From contig NZ_FWFP01000005.1 of the NCBI RefSeq assembly GCF_900172215.1, positions 1 to 64,000 on the forward strand: DNA of 64,000 bases, given 5' to 3'. How positions within the stretch are numbered: the first letter of the stretch is position 1; every line of letters starts with the position of its first letter. Positions 1 through 11,175 of this stretch are shown here, piece after piece. Made by a program: the position numbers and the translations under genes. The notes under the pieces are model-generated. The model ran no database searches, was not told the origin of the DNA, and saw nothing but the letters and a program-made list of their open reading frames with translations. The stretch is from Ruegeria meonggei. GTDB lineage: Bacteria > Pseudomonadota > Alphaproteobacteria > Rhodobacterales > Rhodobacteraceae.

Positions 1-345
1 TCAGCGCGCCCGCCTAATCCATTCCCTAAGATGCCCCCAGTCTCTCCCAGGCGTCCAACCGTCTCTCCGGTCCGTCCGGCCGTCTCTCCGACCCGTCAGC
101 ACCACCTCAGCAGCGCCGGTGAAGGGGTATTTACGGATTGGACCCGGGACCTGCAACCCCCATTTTGAAAAAACTTCACATTTCTCGGCAAGTATTTACA
201 CATCATAATGAAAACAACACTTTAGCTTAAAATTTACTACTCTAAACCAGTGCCAACCCGCAAAATTTCTTACGTTTACGAGCGCGATTTGTAGCCCACC
301 TCAGGAATCGTACCCAATGCTTGGTATCCCCCAATAACGCAGTGC
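1..345. other. Left-edge region without a convincing gene
   Basis: Frame +1 is open from the window edge to a TGA at 166-168 and would read as a proline-rich tail with a VSPxRPx heptad. A minus-strand frame is also open across the same bases, so coding is not established. From about 180 to 345 the DNA is AT-rich and I see no ORF. It could be the end of a gene that starts outside the window, or non-coding sequence downstream of katG. Confidence 0.3.
40..102. repeat. 21-bp tandem repeat, three imperfect copies
   Basis: GTCTCTCC recurs at 40-47, 61-68 and 82-89, an exact 21-bp period, each copy followed by a diverged CCGT-rich segment. The period is a multiple of three, so a translated heptad repeat is possible in the +1 frame. 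Confidence 0.7.
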
Positions 346-379
346 AAAGAAAACGCCGCCAAGGTTTCCCGTGGCGGCG
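346..379 (-). terminator. Rho-independent terminator of katG
   Basis: CGCCGCCA (354-361) pairs with TGGCGGCG (372-379) in a perfect 8-bp stem with a 10-nt loop. Read on the minus strand the stem is followed by TTTTCTTT. It lies 24 bases past the katG stop codon. Confidence 0.9.
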
Positions 380-402
380 CAATCAATGTGATGTGTGAAC
401 GC

Positions 403-2622
<2,220 letters not shown>

Positions 2623-2805
2623 CTAATTTCCGGCTTGTTCGCACGGTCAAAACTCGGTCAATCAAGACCACAAACAGATGACATTTTTACTCTGCCCGGA
2701 AGTGCGGCTGAAACCACCTGTTCAAGGCATTGAGTATCGGCACCTCTTTTGTCTTGTCGCCGCCACTCCTAGCAAATTTAAATCATGCGAAAAAGTTTTG
2801 TTTAC

Positions 2806-2831
2806 CGATCATTGCAATAATCAAAACCTAT
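2806..2831 (-). promoter_or_regulatory. Possible OxyR box upstream of katG
   Basis: On the minus strand ATAG, TTAT and ATCG occur with exactly 7-base gaps, matching the first three quarter-sites of the OxyR consensus ATAG-N7-CTAT-N7-ATAG with one mismatch in each of the last two. The fourth quarter-site is poor. TTTAAAT, a possible -10, lies shortly downstream toward katG. No oxyR gene is in the window. Confidence 0.4.
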
Positions 2832-2852
2832 CAACCAAAGGACAACTGCACG

Positions 2853-3698
2853 CTATGTGTCGCGCATCAGCGCTTCCAGACCAACCCGGTAATTCGGGTA
2901 CAGCAAGGATACACCCAGTTCTTCCTTGATCCGATCATTTCTGACCCGCTTGTTTTCATTGTAAAAGCTGCGCGCCATCGGGGTCAGGTCAGCCTGATCA
3001 AACGGCACGGCCGGAGGCAGAGGCAGGCCCTGTAACTCGGCCGCATAAGCGATCACATCCTGCGGCGGGACGGGTTCGTCATCGCACACATTGTAGACCG
3101 CGCCGGGATTTGGCGCCGCCATCGAAGCCGCAAGAACCTGCGCAATGTCGGCAACATGGATACGCGAGAACACCTGACCAGGTTTGACAATGCGCCGCAT
3201 GCCGACCCGCTTGAGCTTGGAAAACGGGCCGCGCCCCGGGCCATAGATACCGGCCAACCGGAAGATATGCGTTGGCAAATCGGGAACCGCCTGCCATTGC
3301 TGCTCGGCCTTCACCCGCCATTTACCGCGTTCGGCCGTTGGTGCGGCCTGTGTGGTCTCATCCACCCAGCCGCCTTGGTGATCGCCATAAACAGCCGTCG
3401 TCGACAAATACCCGACCCATTCAAACTGATCCGCGCGCGCAGCGATCTCGTCGTGCAGTGCCGCAAGCACCGGATCACCGTCGGCGTTCGGCGCGGTTGA
3501 GATCAGTATATGTGTCACCCCGTCCAGATTCGGCACCTGCCCTGGCCAGACCACAGGATCCGCGCCCGAAGCTCGGATCGTGGCGGATTGGGCCGGGTCC
3601 CGCGTGGTGCCGCAGATGCGCCAGCCCTGAGGGTGCAACACATGGGATAAAGCTTGTGCCGAATACCCGTGACCAAAGGAGAAAAGAGTACCTGTCAT
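2853..3698 (-). CDS. NAD(P)-dependent epimerase/reductase, YeeZ-like
   Basis: A 281-residue extended-SDR protein. The N-terminus carries FGHGYSA in place of the usual GxxGxxG, as in YeeZ-type proteins. Later motifs are the STTAVYG strand and an RLAGIYGPGRG segment near the active site. The substrate is unknown. The start is placed at ATG 3698 (MTGTLFSFG), because upstream in-frame codons have no Rossmann character and would run into the divergent gene. A weak AAAGG lies five bases before this ATG. It faces the methyltransferase across about 90 bases, which must hold both promoters. Confidence 0.8.
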   Translation of the reverse strand: MTGTLFSFGHGYSAQALSHVLHPQGWRICGTTRDPAQSATIRASGADPVVWPGQVPNLDGVTHILISTAPNADGDPVLAALHDEIAARADQFEWVGYLSTTAVYGDHQGGWVDETTQAAPTAERGKWRVKAEQQWQAVPDLPTHIFRLAGIYGPGRGPFSKLKRVGMRRIVKPGQVFSRIHVADIAQVLAASMAAPNPGAVYNVCDDEPVPPQDVIAYAAELQGLPLPPAVPFDQADLTPMARSFYNENKRVRNDRIKEELGVSLLYPNYRVGLEALMRDT

Positions 3699-3788
3699 GA
3701 TGCCTTTGATGATCTGCAATTCCTGCCAATGCAAGCGTCCGCTCCGGAATACTTGATTCGAATCCCTCAATGCGCCTTTCTTCTAAGC

Positions 3789-4421
3789 ATGAGCCAAAAA
3801 ACACCCGACCTGCACTCTGCCTACGCGCTGGATTCGCCTGAAGACCACAAGCAGCTTTATGCGGAATGGGCCGGCGACTATGATGAGACCTTTGCCGCAC
3901 GCGAGGATTACCAGCTCCACATACAAACGGCCCGCGCCTTTGTGGCCGCTGGCGGGCAAGGCCCGGTGCTGGATGTTGGTGCAGGCACCGGTTTATGCGG
4001 CGCGGTTCTGGCCGGGCTTGGAGTCGGGCCCATCGATGCCACCGATATCAGCGCCGAAATGCTGGATCAGGCCATGCGCAAGGATATCTACCGTGATGCG
4101 ATTGTGGCCGATCTGAATCAGGGCATCCCGGTACCACAAGGCAGTTACTCCGGCATCGTCTCGTCCGGCACCTTCACTCATGGCCATCTCGGTCCCGAAG
4201 CGCTAACGGCCTTGCTGCGCGTTGCGCGGCCCGGGGCGCAGTTCGCCCTGTCCATCAATGCACAGCACTATGAAAAGCTGGGCTTTGCCGATGCGCTGCA
4301 CAAGCTGGCGCAGGGCCAGATACAAAATCTGACCCTGTCCGAAGTCCGGATCTACGGCGATCTTGCAGCTGGTCCCAACAGGGATGACACCGCCCTGATC
4401 ACGATGTTTGAACGGACCTGA
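3789..4421 (+). CDS. Class I SAM-dependent methyltransferase
   Basis: A 210-residue Rossmann methyltransferase. Motif I is VLDVGAGTGLCG, followed by an acidic strand end (IDATDISAEML) that would bind the ribose of SAM. The N-terminal LYAEWAGDYDETFA resembles the cap of ubiquinone- or tetraprenyl-type and other small-molecule methyltransferases. The ATG at 3789 (MSQKTPD) is preferred because the upstream extension overlaps the divergent epimerase start region. The acceptor cannot be assigned. It converges with the hydroxylase gene, whose stop lies 13 bases away. Confidence 0.8.
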   Translation: MSQKTPDLHSAYALDSPEDHKQLYAEWAGDYDETFAAREDYQLHIQTARAFVAAGGQGPVLDVGAGTGLCGAVLAGLGVGPIDATDISAEMLDQAMRKDIYRDAIVADLNQGIPVPQGSYSGIVSSGTFTHGHLGPEALTALLRVARPGAQFALSINAQHYEKLGFADALHKLAQGQIQNLTLSEVRIYGDLAAGPNRDDTALITMFERT

Positions 4422-4434
4422 CAGCCAGAGACGC

Positions 4435-5451
4435 TCAGGTATACATCTGTTTCTTGTATGCGCGGGTCCGGGTCGTCGCCTCGGCCGATCCGTCGTGATA
4501 CGTGCCGAACCACTTGTCGAAAGGGATTTCAGACGTGCCATAGTTGCACTCAAAATACCGGTGATGCAGCTGATGAAAAAAGTCACCGGCCCGGGCGGCA
4601 TCCGCATCACCTACCTTTAGCTTTTCAAACCCGGAATGGGACAAAACCGGGCTGACCTGCTGGAAATAGCTGTGGAACAGCAAGTGCAGCGGATGTGACG
4701 GCACGATCAGGTGGATGAAATACGTGGTGAAATAGAACAGGTTTTCATACCAGTGGTTTGAGATCCCCGACCACGGCCCGATATTGACGTTTCGGTGATG
4801 CACAGCATGCACATGCTTATAAAGTTTCGGGTGATGCTCCAGCCGATGTACCCAATAGAAATGCAGCCCCGACCACATCGGGATGAACGCTAGCCAAACT
4901 AAGCACCAGACCGGCGCACTGGCCCATGTTACGGTGGGCATGTACCCGTTTGCCATCGCCCAGTAGATTCCCCACTGGTAGACAGTTGCTACTGTCATCG
5001 CGCTGCCCAACGTCCACCAGATATTGTCCCAGACCTGATTGCGGAAAGTAAACGTGCCGTTGTCGCGGGTCAGGTCGCGGCGGTCAAACTTTTTGTACAT
5101 GCCCTGTCCCTTGCGCATGTACAGCCACCAATGCAGGCCGCCCGCGACCAGGATCTGCGGCACCATGTTCAGCAGCCAGATGCGAAACATCCAGCCGGGT
5201 GCAAAGCTCTGCATTGACTCTAACGCAGGGAAAAACAACGCATAGGCCCCAACCGCCAGCACCAGACACAGCGTCAGGGCGGTGATCTGCAACCACGCAC
5301 CGCTGTACCATTTCAACACCGCAACCGGGCGCAGCGGCCAGCGGAACAGAGGGTTCAGATTCACCGGCCCCTCGGGGCAGTAATTCCAGCGGGCGGATTC
5401 AGGGTCCGGGGTCGCGCCGGTTATTTGGGCAGCCCTTTGATCACGTGGCAT
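4435..5451 (-). CDS. Fatty acid hydroxylase / sterol desaturase family membrane protein
   Basis: A 338-residue integral membrane di-iron enzyme. Histidine clusters are HRLEHH at 202-207, HAVHHR at 215-220 and HQLHHRYFECNYG from 293. This is the superfamily pattern for binding two irons on the cytoplasmic face. Hydrophobic helices lie around 55-75, 90-110, 150-170 and 180-200. Known members hydroxylate or desaturate lipids, sterols or carotenoids; the substrate here is not evident. The ATG at 5451 overlaps the end of the aldolase gene by 11 bases, so the two are translationally coupled. Confidence 0.85.
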   Translation of the reverse strand: MPRDQRAAQITGATPDPESARWNYCPEGPVNLNPLFRWPLRPVAVLKWYSGAWLQITALTLCLVLAVGAYALFFPALESMQSFAPGWMFRIWLLNMVPQILVAGGLHWWLYMRKGQGMYKKFDRRDLTRDNGTFTFRNQVWDNIWWTLGSAMTVATVYQWGIYWAMANGYMPTVTWASAPVWCLVWLAFIPMWSGLHFYWVHRLEHHPKLYKHVHAVHHRNVNIGPWSGISNHWYENLFYFTTYFIHLIVPSHPLHLLFHSYFQQVSPVLSHSGFEKLKVGDADAARAGDFFHQLHHRYFECNYGTSEIPFDKWFGTYHDGSAEATTRTRAYKKQMYT

Positions 5452-6196
5452 AGTCGGACCCGTCGGCATCCAGCAAGGCCTTGATCTCACGCAGGTGAGC
5501 ACCGGACTGATCGGGATAGTCGTCCAGTTCCTGTGCCGTTTTTTCGGCGATCTCGTCGGACAACACGCGCAAAGGCTGACCGGTTTGCAAGGCGCGGATG
5601 TAAGTTTCGGCCGCGCGCTCAAAATAATAAAGCCTGTTAAAGGCATCCGCCGGGTTGCTGCCGATAATCAACACGCCGTGATTGCCCATGATCATGACCT
5701 TCTTTTTCGGGTCCGACAGCATCGACGCACAGCGCTCGCCTTCGCTTTCAAAGGCCAAGCCGCCAAACTCCTGATCGACAACATAGCGGTTGAAAAACGT
5801 GGCCGTGTTCTGATCGATCGGTGGCAGAGTGCTGTCCGCCAAAGAAGCCAGAACAGTGGCAAAGATCGAATGCACATGCATGACACAGCGCGCATGGGGG
5901 CAATGGCGATGAATCGAGCCATGCAGGCCCCAGGCTGTCGGGTCCGGCGCGCCGGGCTGGGACATGACATCTGGGTCATTTGCGTCCAGAAACAACAGGT
6001 TTGACGCCGTGATACGCGCGAAATGCATCTGGTTGGCGTTCATCAGGAATTGCGTGCCCTCTTCATTCACCGCCAGGCTGAAATGATTGGCAACGCCCTC
6101 ATGCATATTCAATCGCTCGGTCCAGCGGAAGGTGGCGGCAAGGTCCACGCGTTCAGGCCAATGGTCGATATTGGGGCGCAAGTTGGCAACACTCAT
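5441..6196 (-). CDS. Class II aldolase/adducin family protein
   Basis: A 251-residue zinc-dependent aldolase/epimerase-fold protein. NHFSLAVNEEG and the zinc motif HVHSIFATVL (with MGNHGVLIIG further on) match the class II aldolase/adducin domain. Many relatives of this length have no known reaction. AGGAG lies six bases before the ATG at 6196. It is the first gene of a two-gene operon with the fatty-acid hydroxylase and is divergent from the LysR gene, which is its likely regulator. The pairing suggests it handles a hydroxylated product or precursor, but this is inference. Confidence 0.85.
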   Translation of the reverse strand: MSVANLRPNIDHWPERVDLAATFRWTERLNMHEGVANHFSLAVNEEGTQFLMNANQMHFARITASNLLFLDANDPDVMSQPGAPDPTAWGLHGSIHRHCPHARCVMHVHSIFATVLASLADSTLPPIDQNTATFFNRYVVDQEFGGLAFESEGERCASMLSDPKKKVMIMGNHGVLIIGSNPADAFNRLYYFERAAETYIRALQTGQPLRVLSDEIAEKTAQELDDYPDQSGAHLREIKALLDADGSDYAT

Positions 6197-6280
6197 TCCG
6201 GACTCCTGTCGGATGGCTGGGTTTGGGAAAACCGTGACTGCGCTGACCAGATTTGACCAACGAAAAAATCGCGGCTATTT

Positions 6281-6297
6281 CATAAGCTGGACTTATG
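6281..6297. promoter_or_regulatory. LysR-type operator between aldolase and LysR genes
   Basis: CATAAG-CTGGA-CTTATG is a perfect inverted repeat with 6-bp arms and a 5-bp centre. It fits the T-N11-A rule for LysR-type regulators and ends eight bases before the LysR start codon, where it could mediate autorepression. Confidence 0.6.
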
Positions 6298-6305
6298 GCA
6301 AGGTT

Positions 6306-7187
6306 ATGCGCATGCAGAAATCGCTTCCGCCGCTGGGTTGGCTGCGCACATTCGAAGCGGCAGCCCGCCACCTGTCCTTTACCGGTGCCGCCCGCGATCT
6401 GAACATGACCCAAAGCGCCGTCAGCCAGCAGATCAAATCGCTGGAAGGGTATCTGGGCCAGCCGCTGTTTCAGCGCCGACCCCGCGCCCTGGAACTGACC
6501 GAAGCGGGCATCACCTATCTGCCGGTGGTGCGCGAGGCGTTTCGAACGCTGCTCCGCGGCACCCAGGCCATCACGGGGGCGCAGCAGCACGCGGTTCAGG
6601 TCCAAAGCAATATCAGCTTTGCAGTCAACTGGCTGGCCCCCCGGCTACCACGGTTTCGCGCCGAGCATCCTGACGTTCAACTCACCATCTCTACCGAGCT
6701 TTGGGAGCCCCGTGAAATGGCAGAAGGCGCATCCATCGAAATCCGGTATTCGCTGCGGCCCTCGGATACGGTGCGGACCGAAGTATTGCGGACCGAAGAC
6801 TATTACCCCGTCTGCGCTCCAGGCTATGACGTGACGCTGGATACGCTGGAGGATCAACCGCTTTTTGACTGCTCGAACCTGCTGTCGAATTGGGCGAATT
6901 GGGCAGAAGATCAGGCTCTGAATTGGAGAAATCCACCCATTACCTATTCGACGACCTATCTGGTCAGCCTGTCTGTTGCGATGGCCGGAGGGGGGCTGTG
7001 TTTGGCCCATGACACCATCGCGCGGGGCCTGATCGAACAGGGGCGCCTTGTGGCCCCCTTCCCGCATCGCGCGGTGATGCCAGAGGCCTATTACCTATTG
7101 CTGTCCCCTCAGGCCGAGGAAACACCGGGTGCGCTGGCCTTTGCCGACTGGCTGCGGCACGAGATGGCGGCAGATACTTTGCACTGA
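6306..7187 (+). CDS. LysR family transcriptional regulator (GcvA-like)
   Basis: A 293-residue regulator. The winged HTH at 1-65 (LRTFEAAARHLSFTGAARDL, then AVSQQIKSLEGYLGQPLFQR) is of the GcvA/TrpI subgroup. A periplasmic-binding-like co-inducer domain follows. The ATG at 6306 is chosen because the extended frame would run over the operator and into the divergent aldolase gene; a second ATG lies at 6312. By position it should control the aldolase-hydroxylase operon and itself. Confidence 0.9.
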   Translation: MRMQKSLPPLGWLRTFEAAARHLSFTGAARDLNMTQSAVSQQIKSLEGYLGQPLFQRRPRALELTEAGITYLPVVREAFRTLLRGTQAITGAQQHAVQVQSNISFAVNWLAPRLPRFRAEHPDVQLTISTELWEPREMAEGASIEIRYSLRPSDTVRTEVLRTEDYYPVCAPGYDVTLDTLEDQPLFDCSNLLSNWANWAEDQALNWRNPPITYSTTYLVSLSVAMAGGGLCLAHDTIARGLIEQGRLVAPFPHRAVMPEAYYLLLSPQAEETPGALAFADWLRHEMAADTLH

Positions 7188-7334
7188 TCCCCGGGGATTC
7201 TCATGCCCATCGTCCCTGCCCCTTCGGGGTTGTTCCTCTGGCTGGGCCGCGCAGCGCTGACGCGCTGCGTGACGGTTTCATGATAGCGGTCTGGCAGGGG
7301 TTGCACCTTCCGGCGCATTTGGGAAAGGTGGGCC
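7188..7334 (+). other. Hairpin-rich leader upstream of ade
   Basis: CGCAGCG (7250-7256) pairs with CGCTGCG (7263-7269) around a 6-base loop, and CCCC-TTC-GGGG forms a smaller hairpin near 7219-7229. I do not recognise a known purine or xanthine riboswitch core. It may only be a structured 5' UTR. Confidence 0.35.
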
Positions 7335-9137
7335 ATGGAATACACACCCCTCCCCAGCTGGCCCGAAGTTGTCCCCCGTTTGATCGCCGTTGCCGCAGGA
7401 CGCGAAGCCGCAGATATGGTGATCCGCGGCGGCATCTGGGTGAATGTGCACAGTCGTGAGACCCTGCCTGATCACGACATCGCAATCGCCGCCGGACGCA
7501 TTGCATTTGTCGGGCCCGATGCCGCGCATTGCGTAGGCCCCGGCACGCAGATCATTGAGGCACGCGGACGCTATATGCTGCCCGGCCTGTGCGATGCGCA
7601 TATGCACATTGAATCAGGCATGCTGACACCTGCCGAATTTGCCCGCGCAGTGATTCCCCATGGCACCACATCAATGTTCACCGACCCACATGAGATTGCG
7701 AATGTCCTGGGCCTGGACGGCGTGCGCATGATGCATGACGAGGCCCTGATGCAGCCGGTGAATATCTTTACCCAGATGCCATCCTGCGCACCTTCTGCTC
7801 CGGGTTTGGAAACCACGGGCTATGAAATCACACCCGAAGACGTGGCCGAAGCGATGAACTGGCCCGGCATCATCGGTCTAGGGGAAATGATGAATTTTCC
7901 CGGCGTGATCCATGGCGATCCCAAGATGCTGGCCGAGATTGCGGTGACGCAGAGGGCCGGAAAAACGGTGGGCGGACATTATGCTTCGCCGGATTTAGGG
8001 CCTGATTTCGCGGCCTATGTGGCAGGCGGGCCGGCCGATGATCACGAAGGCACCTGCGAAGCGGACGCCGTTGCGCGGGTGCGGCAGGGGATGCGCTCGA
8101 TGATGCGACTGGGCTCGGCCTGGTATGACGTCGAAAGCCAGATCACCGCCGTCACGGAAAAAGGGTTGGACCCGCGGAACTTCATCCTGTGCACGGATGA
8201 CTGCCATTCGGGCACGCTGGTCAATGATGGGCATATGAATCGCGTCGTGCGGCACGCAATTGCCTGTGGATGCGACCCACTGATTGCGCTGCAGATGGCG
8301 ACGATCAACACGGCCTCCCATTTCGGGCTGGAGCGCGAGATCGGCTCGATCACGCCGGGGCGGCGGGCAGATGTGATTCTAAGCTCGGACCTGACCGAGT
8401 TGCCTGTCGAACTGGTCGTCGCGCGTGGTCAGATCGTGGCCGAGGATGGCGCAATCTCGGTGGAGTGCCCCCACCTGAAATGGCCGGGCACGGCGCGCAA
8501 CACCGTTCATCTGGGCCACGCGCTGACCGACACCGATTTTGAGATCGCCGCACCCGCCGGAGCCAACCGGGTGCAGGCCAATGTGATCGGCGTCGTCGAA
8601 AACCAGGCCCCCACCAAAGCGCTGAAGGCTGAACTGCCCATCATCGGCGGGCTCGTCGAAGGCGAAGATGGGGTGTGCCAGATCGCTTTGGTGGAACGCC
8701 ATCGCGCGACTGGTGGGGTCACAAACGCCTTTGTCTCGGGGTTCGGGTATGAGGGCAAGATGGCCATGGCTTCGACCGTGGCGCATGACAGCCACCATAT
8801 GATCGTCGTGGGCACCGACCGTGACCAGATGGCGCTGGCGGCGAACCGACTGGCCGAGGTCGGCGGCGGTATCACCCTTTTCCGCGATGGCCGGGAACTG
8901 GCACTGGTGGAGTTGCCGATTGCCGGATTGATGTCCGACAGCCCCGCCACCGAGGTCGCCGCCAAGGCAGATCAGATGGTCGAGGCGATGCAAGCCTGCG
9001 GTTGCCAGTTGAACAATGCGTATATGCAGCACTCGCTGCTGGCCTTGGTCGTGATCCCGGAACTTCGGATATCCGACCTTGGGCTGGTGGATGTGCGCAC
9101 CTTTGAAAAGATCGAGCTTTTGGAACCTCTGGCATGA
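7335..9137 (+). CDS. ade: Adenine deaminase
   Basis: Amidohydrolase that converts adenine to hypoxanthine and ammonia. The 600-residue length is typical of the Ade/AdeC family. The metal motif LPGLCDAHMHIES is followed by GTTSMFTDPHEIANVLG and later LCTDDCHS, which carry the expected metal-binding histidines and aspartates. A C-terminal adenine deaminase domain contains FVSGFGYEGKMAMASTVAHDSHH. The next gene, AMP nucleosidase, overlaps it by four bases. The pair would take AMP to adenine and then to hypoxanthine in the cytoplasm. Confidence 0.93.
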   Translation: MEYTPLPSWPEVVPRLIAVAAGREAADMVIRGGIWVNVHSRETLPDHDIAIAAGRIAFVGPDAAHCVGPGTQIIEARGRYMLPGLCDAHMHIESGMLTPAEFARAVIPHGTTSMFTDPHEIANVLGLDGVRMMHDEALMQPVNIFTQMPSCAPSAPGLETTGYEITPEDVAEAMNWPGIIGLGEMMNFPGVIHGDPKMLAEIAVTQRAGKTVGGHYASPDLGPDFAAYVAGGPADDHEGTCEADAVARVRQGMRSMMRLGSAWYDVESQITAVTEKGLDPRNFILCTDDCHSGTLVNDGHMNRVVRHAIACGCDPLIALQMATINTASHFGLEREIGSITPGRRADVILSSDLTELPVELVVARGQIVAEDGAISVECPHLKWPGTARNTVHLGHALTDTDFEIAAPAGANRVQANVIGVVENQAPTKALKAELPIIGGLVEGEDGVCQIALVERHRATGGVTNAFVSGFGYEGKMAMASTVAHDSHHMIVVGTDRDQMALAANRLAEVGGGITLFRDGRELALVELPIAGLMSDSPATEVAAKADQMVEAMQACGCQLNNAYMQHSLLALVVIPELRISDLGLVDVRTFEKIELLEPLA

Positions 9138-10597
9138 CAATAATAAAGACACCTGACGTCCCGACCCCCGAGAAATTCACAGACCCCGTTGCCGCCGTAG
9201 CGCGGCTAGAAGAGCTGTATGAACAGGCAACGCGTTTCCTGTGCGACAGCTTTGCCTATGCGATGGAGCAGGGAACTCCCTCTGAACGATTCAGAGCCTA
9301 TTACCCGGAAATTCGCATCAAGACCTCGTCTTACGCTCAGGTCGACAGTCGCCTGAGCTTTGGTCATGTATCCGAACCTGGCACCCATGCCACAACGGTA
9401 ACGCGCCCTGACCTGTTCCGGTCATATCTGACGCAACAAATTGCGCTGCTGATCAAAAACCACGACCAGCCAGTTACAATTGGAGCATCGGATACGCCGA
9501 TCCCGGTGCATTTCGCCGTGGCCAACAATCCTGATTTGGTCGTCCCGCATCAGGGCGCTGCGGGGTTCACCCTGCGAGATGTTTTTGACGTTCCGGATCT
9601 AACCACCACCAACGATGACATCGTCAACGGGGTGCATGACCACGAAGATACGGCCGGACCGCTGTCACTGTTCACCGCTCAAAGGGTGGATTATTCGCTG
9701 GCCCGCCTGGCGCATTATACCGCGACCGACCCCAGCCATTTCCAGAACCATGTCTTGTTCACGAACTACCAGTTCTATGTGTCCGAGTTCGAAAACTACG
9801 CGCGCGAACAGCTGGCCGACCGCGACAGCGGCTATACCAGCTTTGTTTCGACCGGCAATATCCAGATCACCGCCCCGGATGCTGCTTTGGACCAGCCACT
9901 GAAGTTGCCTCAGATGCCGACATACCACCTGAAACGCGCGGATGGGTCGGGGATTACGCTTGTCAATATTGGCGTGGGTCCGTCAAACGCGAAAACGGCC
10001 ACTGATCATATCGCTGTATTGCGTCCCCATGCGTGGCTGATGGTCGGCCACTGCGCCGGGCTGCGCAACACACAGGCGCTTGGGGATTTTGTACTGGCCC
10101 ACGCCTATTTGCGCGAAGACAAAGTGCTGGATGACGACCTGCCCGTCTGGGTGCCGATTCCACCGCTGGCCGAGGTTCAGGTGGCATTGGAACATGCCGT
10201 GGCCGAGGTGACCGAACTTCAGGGATACGAGCTGAAGCGGATCATGCGCACCGGCACCGTCGCCTCGGTAGATAACCGCAACTGGGAGCTGCGCGATCAG
10301 TCCGGCCCGGTTCAGCGGCTCAGCCAGTCGCGTGCGATTGCGCTGGATATGGAAAGCGCGACCATCGCTGCAAATGGCTATCGATTCCGAGTACCTTATG
10401 GCACCTTGCTGTGTGTGTCTGATAAGCCCTTGCATGGAGAGTTAAAGCTTCCCGGCATGGCGTCATCCTTCTATACAACACAAGTTAGCCGCCATCTGGC
10501 GATCGGAATACGAGCGATGGAACACCTGCGCGGCATGCCGTTAGAGCGCCTGCACAGTCGGAAATTGCGATCTTTCGACGAAACCGCCTTCCTCTGA
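9134..10597 (+). CDS. amn: AMP nucleosidase
   Basis: Hydrolyses AMP to adenine and ribose 5-phosphate. The 487-residue length is normal. The N-terminal AMP nucleosidase domain is followed by a phosphorylase-like catalytic domain with NIGVGPSNAKTATDHIAVL, WLMVGHCAGLR and the nucleoside-binding ALDMESATIAANGYRF. The ATG overlaps the ade stop codon (ATGA), so translation is coupled. Confidence 0.95.
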   Translation: MTIIKTPDVPTPEKFTDPVAAVARLEELYEQATRFLCDSFAYAMEQGTPSERFRAYYPEIRIKTSSYAQVDSRLSFGHVSEPGTHATTVTRPDLFRSYLTQQIALLIKNHDQPVTIGASDTPIPVHFAVANNPDLVVPHQGAAGFTLRDVFDVPDLTTTNDDIVNGVHDHEDTAGPLSLFTAQRVDYSLARLAHYTATDPSHFQNHVLFTNYQFYVSEFENYAREQLADRDSGYTSFVSTGNIQITAPDAALDQPLKLPQMPTYHLKRADGSGITLVNIGVGPSNAKTATDHIAVLRPHAWLMVGHCAGLRNTQALGDFVLAHAYLREDKVLDDDLPVWVPIPPLAEVQVALEHAVAEVTELQGYELKRIMRTGTVASVDNRNWELRDQSGPVQRLSQSRAIALDMESATIAANGYRFRVPYGTLLCVSDKPLHGELKLPGMASSFYTTQVSRHLAIGIRAMEHLRGMPLERLHSRKLRSFDETAFL

Positions 10598-10727
10598 AGC
10601 AAAAAAGCAACGAATTCCCCCTATTTTTGGGGTTTTCGACGCTACTATTCGTTGTGTTCACCCACAATATCCCGTTAAAGTTACGCGGTGAGGCCCAAAT
10701 TATCGGGCACGTTAAGGAGACCAAGAA

Positions 10728-11015
10728 ATGGCAAAGCCTATGACAAAGACTCAGCTGGTTGCTGCTCTCGCTGAGGAAATGGGAACCGACAAGAAAGCTG
10801 CGAACTCTGCGCTGGAGGCCATGACTGGCCTGATCACCCGCGAAGTTTCGGCCGGCGGTGCGGTGACCCTGCCCGGCGTTGGCAAAATCTACTGCCGCGA
10901 ACGCCCCGAGCGCATGGTGCGCAACCCCGCCACTGGCGAACAGTTCAAGAAAGAAGCTGACAAAGTGGTCAAGATGACCATTGCGAAAGCTCTGAAGGAC
11001 AGCGTGAACGGCTAA
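10728..11015 (+). CDS. HU-family DNA-binding protein
   Basis: A 95-residue histone-like protein. MTKTQLVAALAEEMG is the N-terminal helix pair, VTLPGVGKIYCRERPERMVRNPATGE is the beta-arm region and KVVKMTIAKALKDSV the C-terminal helix. The arm is somewhat unlike classical HupB, with GVGKIY in place of GFGTF, so this is an HU-like nucleoid protein rather than a clear HupA or HupB. A strong AAGGAG precedes the ATG, and a terminator follows, so it is monocistronic. Confidence 0.9.
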   Translation: MAKPMTKTQLVAALAEEMGTDKKAANSALEAMTGLITREVSAGGAVTLPGVGKIYCRERPERMVRNPATGEQFKKEADKVVKMTIAKALKDSVNG

Positions 11016-11041
11016 TCCCAGCCTTTACGGATAAGCGATTG

Positions 11042-11070
11042 AGGGCCGCCGTTTGGGGGCCCTTTTTCTT
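11042..11070 (+). terminator. Rho-independent terminator of the HU gene
   Basis: AGGGCC (11042-11047) pairs with GGCCCT (11058-11063) around a 10-nt loop, followed by a T-rich tail. It starts 27 bases past the stop codon. Confidence 0.88.
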
Positions 11071-11175
11071 TGAAGTAGTTTGAGTTTCTTTGCAGTGATT
11101 GAGTTCATGTGCTCAGCTGAAAAGTGTAGGTCAGCTTCGAGCCCAGAATGACCAATGCAGCAATTTGTATTGGTG

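Noticed and set aside
7188..7334. Purine or xanthine riboswitch before ade
   Set aside because: A hairpin is present but I could not identify a conserved ligand-binding core; left as a structured leader.
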